A stretch of 33,712 bases of DNA from Apilactobacillus kunkeei. GTDB taxonomy: Bacteria > Bacillota > Bacilli > Lactobacillales > Lactobacillaceae. The stretch lies in contig NZ_JXDF01000016.1 in assembly GCF_001308195.1 (NCBI RefSeq), positions 1-33,712 of the forward strand, in the 5' to 3' direction. The notes under the pieces are model-generated. The model saw only the letters and a program-made list of their open reading frames with translations. It did not search any database and was not told where the DNA came from. This document shows positions 31,133 to 33,712 of this stretch, one piece after another. Within the stretch, counting starts at the first letter, position 1; each line of letters begins with the position of its first letter. Both the position numbers and the translations under genes were made by a program.

Positions 31133-33614
31133 TAAATTGGAAGTGCTAGGTTACGGTAAATGGCACGACGTATCCTTTGATTTTAATGATGACAACCTAC
31201 AAATTATATTTGGTAACAATGAAGCAGGGAAAACCACTTTACTAAGCTTGATTGAAGGGATTTTATTTGGTTATGTTGACGGACGTGGAAGTGCATATGA
31301 ACAATATATTCCGCGTGATACTAAATCATATGGTGGGAAACTAACAATCACCACCGATGACAATCGTCATTTTATTCTAACTAGAATTGCCGGAACCCAT
31401 GGTGGAGAGTTATCAATTTACGATATTGATAATGATATGCAAACCTCAAATGACATTTTAGAAAAAATCTTAGGACCAATTGATCGAGATACCTTTGAAC
31501 AACTATTTTATTTTGGTGATTTAGATATTAAGCAAATTTCTAAGTTGAGTAAAAATGAATTAGTTAGTCGCATTCAAAAGGTTGGCTTTGTCGGAAGTGA
31601 CCAATGGTTAGAATTAAGAGACAAGTTCGACAAAGAAGCAAAGGACTTATACGCACCAACCGGTCGTAAGCCACCTTTGAATCAAAAGTTGAAAGAATAC
31701 GATGATTTATTGGACAAGATTGCTGAAAGCAAGAATAGTTTAAATGATTACAACCAATTGATTAGTCAAAAGAATGCTTTAGAAGCATCCATGAATCAAT
31801 CTAAGCAAAAGGTTAGTGAGTTGGAAAAGAAACTAAGTCAGTTAAATCATTTCAAACAAGTTTGGCCAGTCTATCAACAACTTTCATCTTTAAAGCAAGA
31901 CAAATTTGAATTCAAATATGGATTCTCCGATGACGATGTTAAACAGTTTAATGAATTAACCAATCAACTATTCTTAATCAATCAACAAATCGATAGTATC
32001 GAAAAATCAATTAACCAATTAAACGCTTCAATGAACAATGATGATGATTTGAAGAAATTCAATGATTACAAGACTGAAATTGATAAACTGGTTCAATCAT
32101 TCTCCAAAGTGAATGAAGAAATCAATCAATTAAGCGTTAGCCAATCAATGATCAACGAAATTAATCGCCAAGATAGTCAACAAGTTGTCGCTAGCAGGGA
32201 TGACATCGTTACAATTCAAGGCATTAAACAACAACTTATTGAACTTCAAACAAGAAAGCAAAAGCCATCTAATAGTTTTTCTATCATTGGTTTAATTGGT
32301 GTAGTTATTGGAATTGCAATGCTTACCGTATTACCAGGAGCGTTAAAACTAGTCGGGATTATCGTATTATTGCTCAGTGGGATTTATACCGGATCCGTTA
32401 AGTTTAAGAAAAACGAAGATAGTAATTCCAATCAGGAACGTGATGCATTAAATAATCAATTAGTAGATTATGGTAATAAATACTCCTTTAATATAGAAAA
32501 TGTTGATGATTGGTTATCAGAACAAAAATACCTAGCTCGTAAGACTCAAGATACTAGTCAAAAGGCTAAGTATGAAGAAGAAATGAATCAACTAAATGGG
32601 AGTCTAAAAGCATACTTTGCTGAATGGCAACGAGTATTTAGTGGCCTTAACATTAATGATTCATTTGATAATCAACTTTCACAAATTCGTACTTATCTAA
32701 ATAAGATGAATGAAGAAAATGCGATTAATTTAAGAAATAATAATCAATTGCAAAACTACCTACAACAAAAATCATCATTAATCGATAAACAAATCCAGTA
32801 TAAGAAGGACTACTCTGAATTCTTAAATACTAGAAAAGTCGATGACGGTGACGAATTTAAAGAGATTGTAGAACAACAAAGAAATCATTCAATTAAAGCG
32901 GCTCAACTACAAAACGTTAAGGATCAAATTACCGATGATGACGTAAAGGTTTTAGATACTTTTAATGACATAACTGAATTGGATAATCAATTGAATGCAG
33001 CGGATGCAGAAATGACTACTGAAAAGCAATCATTACTAAATGCATCCCAACAACTAGAAAGTTTAAACATTCAGTTGAAACATGTTATTGCTGACGGAAC
33101 CTACAACGAACTAGTGCAAAAACAAAGTAACCTAGAAGCAGAAATTAATGATATGGTTGATCAATGGATGAGCATGAAGTTAGCTAATTCATGGATTGAT
33201 GAATCATTGAACATTGCGACTGCTGATAGAATTCCGTTGTTCGAATCTAAAGCAAAAGAATTCTTTGCAATCCTGACCGATAATAGATACACAGGAATTA
33301 CTTACTACAAGAGCAAGTTAAAGGTAACTAGGGATGATAAGGTTCAATTTGATGCTGGAGAACTATCTAGAGGAACAATTGAACAACTATACCTAGCATT
33401 GATTCTGTCACTTTCTGTGGTATTCGGTAGGGACTATCGTTTACCATTAATCATCGATGATGGATTAACTGAGTTCGATCAACAACGAACAGGTAATGCA
33501 ATCAAGCTATTAGATAATATCAGCGAATCAATGCAGGTGATTTATGTTACTTGTGATTCTGATATTTTAAAACTAGTTGATGATAAATCAGTACTAAATT
33601 TAAATGATTACTAA
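31122..33614 (+). CDS. yhaN: YhaN-family SMC-like ATPase (Rad50/SbcC-like) with membrane segment
   Basis: An SMC/Rad50-like ATPase paired with YhaO. The Walker A GNNEAGKTT is at about residues 31-39, long coiled-coil arms rich in Gln, Asn and Lys fill the middle, and the C-terminal ATP site has LSRGTIEQLYLAL (signature) and LPLIIDDGLTEFD (Walker B, about 770-782). Two adjacent hydrophobic segments at about residues 386-425 interrupt the coiled coil, at the place where SbcC has its hinge; this suggests membrane attachment. The protein is 830 residues, shorter than B. subtilis YhaN (about 960). I chose ATG 31122 with AAAGGAAG upstream; a GTG at 31104 is also in frame. Overlaps yhaO by 11 bases. 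Confidence 0.88.
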   Translation: MKINKLEVLGYGKWHDVSFDFNDDNLQIIFGNNEAGKTTLLSLIEGILFGYVDGRGSAYEQYIPRDTKSYGGKLTITTDDNRHFILTRIAGTHGGELSIYDIDNDMQTSNDILEKILGPIDRDTFEQLFYFGDLDIKQISKLSKNELVSRIQKVGFVGSDQWLELRDKFDKEAKDLYAPTGRKPPLNQKLKEYDDLLDKIAESKNSLNDYNQLISQKNALEASMNQSKQKVSELEKKLSQLNHFKQVWPVYQQLSSLKQDKFEFKYGFSDDDVKQFNELTNQLFLINQQIDSIEKSINQLNASMNNDDDLKKFNDYKTEIDKLVQSFSKVNEEINQLSVSQSMINEINRQDSQQVVASRDDIVTIQGIKQQLIELQTRKQKPSNSFSIIGLIGVVIGIAMLTVLPGALKLVGIIVLLLSGIYTGSVKFKKNEDSNSNQERDALNNQLVDYGNKYSFNIENVDDWLSEQKYLARKTQDTSQKAKYEEEMNQLNGSLKAYFAEWQRVFSGLNINDSFDNQLSQIRTYLNKMNEENAINLRNNNQLQNYLQQKSSLIDKQIQYKKDYSEFLNTRKVDDGDEFKEIVEQQRNHSIKAAQLQNVKDQITDDDVKVLDTFNDITELDNQLNAADAEMTTEKQSLLNASQQLESLNIQLKHVIADGTYNELVQKQSNLEAEINDMVDQWMSMKLANSWIDESLNIATADRIPLFESKAKEFFAILTDNRYTGITYYKSKLKVTRDDKVQFDAGELSRGTIEQLYLALILSLSVVFGRDYRLPLIIDDGLTEFDQQRTGNAIKLLDNISESMQVIYVTCDSDILKLVDDKSVLNLNDY

Positions 33615-33623
33615 AAAAAGACT

Positions 33624-33712
33624 TGACCTGAACCCCTAAAATTGGAGGATGGTTATGCAATTTTCTGGGAGGAATTGTTCCGGTATTCAACCGGTGACAT
33701 TCCTCCCAGTTT
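33624..33712 (+). mobile_element. Possible left end of an IS3-type insertion sequence (cut by window edge)
   Basis: Ten bases after the yhaN stop, TGACCTGAACCCC at 33624-33636 begins with TG and resembles the terminal repeats I associate with IS3-family (IS150 group) elements of lactobacilli. A ribosome-like GGAGG (33644) and an ATG (33655) follow. No transposase sequence is inside the window, so this is a pattern-based guess. Confidence 0.35.
33665..33709 (+). terminator. Strong 45-base hairpin at right edge, probable terminator
   Basis: CTGGGAGGAAT (33665-33675) pairs with ATTCCTCCCAG (33699-33709); an inner CCGGT/ACCGG helix closes a five-base loop. TTT follows to the window end, so a T-run probably continues. 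It is the most G+C-rich hairpin in the window outside RNA genes and would stop transcription coming from yhaN. Confidence 0.6.

Overview
The window is a low-GC Firmicutes chromosome segment, almost certainly from a Lactobacillaceae species. The clues are an SMK-box (SAM-III) leader on metK, T-box leaders on leuS and argS, a PepV dipeptidase, an L-2-hydroxyisocaproate-type dehydrogenase, and a Lys/D-Asp peptidoglycan operon. The A+T-rich style and gene set would fit the Fructilactobacillus/Apilactobacillus side of the family, but I cannot fix the genus from sequence alone.

Layout. Bases 1-1244: the 3' end of a 5S rRNA followed by twelve tRNA genes (Asn, Ser, Glu, Val, Asp, Phe, Tyr, Trp, His, Gln, Cys, Leu) and a terminator, i.e. 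the tail of an rRNA operon. Bases 1245-4694: SMK-box-controlled metK, a 14-TM drug exporter, and convergent mnmM (ytqB). Bases 4740-9946: T-box-controlled leuS, then murJ and a YoaK/DUF1275 membrane gene. Bases 9963-13479: nnrD, pepV, a deoxynucleoside kinase and mscL. Bases 13607-18210: a secreted S53 acid peptidase, an orphan 112-residue protein and a UvrA-like ABC protein without the UvrB-binding insert. Bases 18459-23886: a four-gene operon asnB-murE-D-aspartate ligase-aspartate racemase. Bases 23900-27661: a small YisL-like membrane gene, hicD, a DUF2187 gene, tRNA-Gly(CCC) and T-box-controlled argS. Bases 27776-33614: a class A PBP and the yhaO-yhaN pair. The last ~90 bases look like the start of an insertion sequence with a strong hairpin.

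How the genes fit together. Most are housekeeping: translation (tRNAs, leuS, argS, mnmM), one-carbon metabolism (metK) and envelope building. The envelope set is the most coherent: MurE with a lysine-type DDPA motif, D-Asp ligase, aspartate racemase and an asparagine-synthetase homologue together predict an L-Lys-(D-Asp/D-Asn) bridge, with MurJ and a bifunctional PBP nearby as flippase and polymerase. Convergent pairs share very compact bidirectional terminators, often placed inside the 3' ends of genes.

I found no CRISPR array, no phage and no clear undescribed multi-gene system. The observations most worth a second look are regulatory or RNA-level: a 13-bp inverted-repeat pair bracketing a predicted promoter before the D-Asp operon, promoters embedded in terminator hairpins (25313 and 29871), a tRNA-Gly(CCC) with a defective T-loop that appears to share a transcript with the argS T-box, and a tRNA-Phe with an acceptor-stem mismatch. 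All boundaries of promoters and riboswitches were read by eye.
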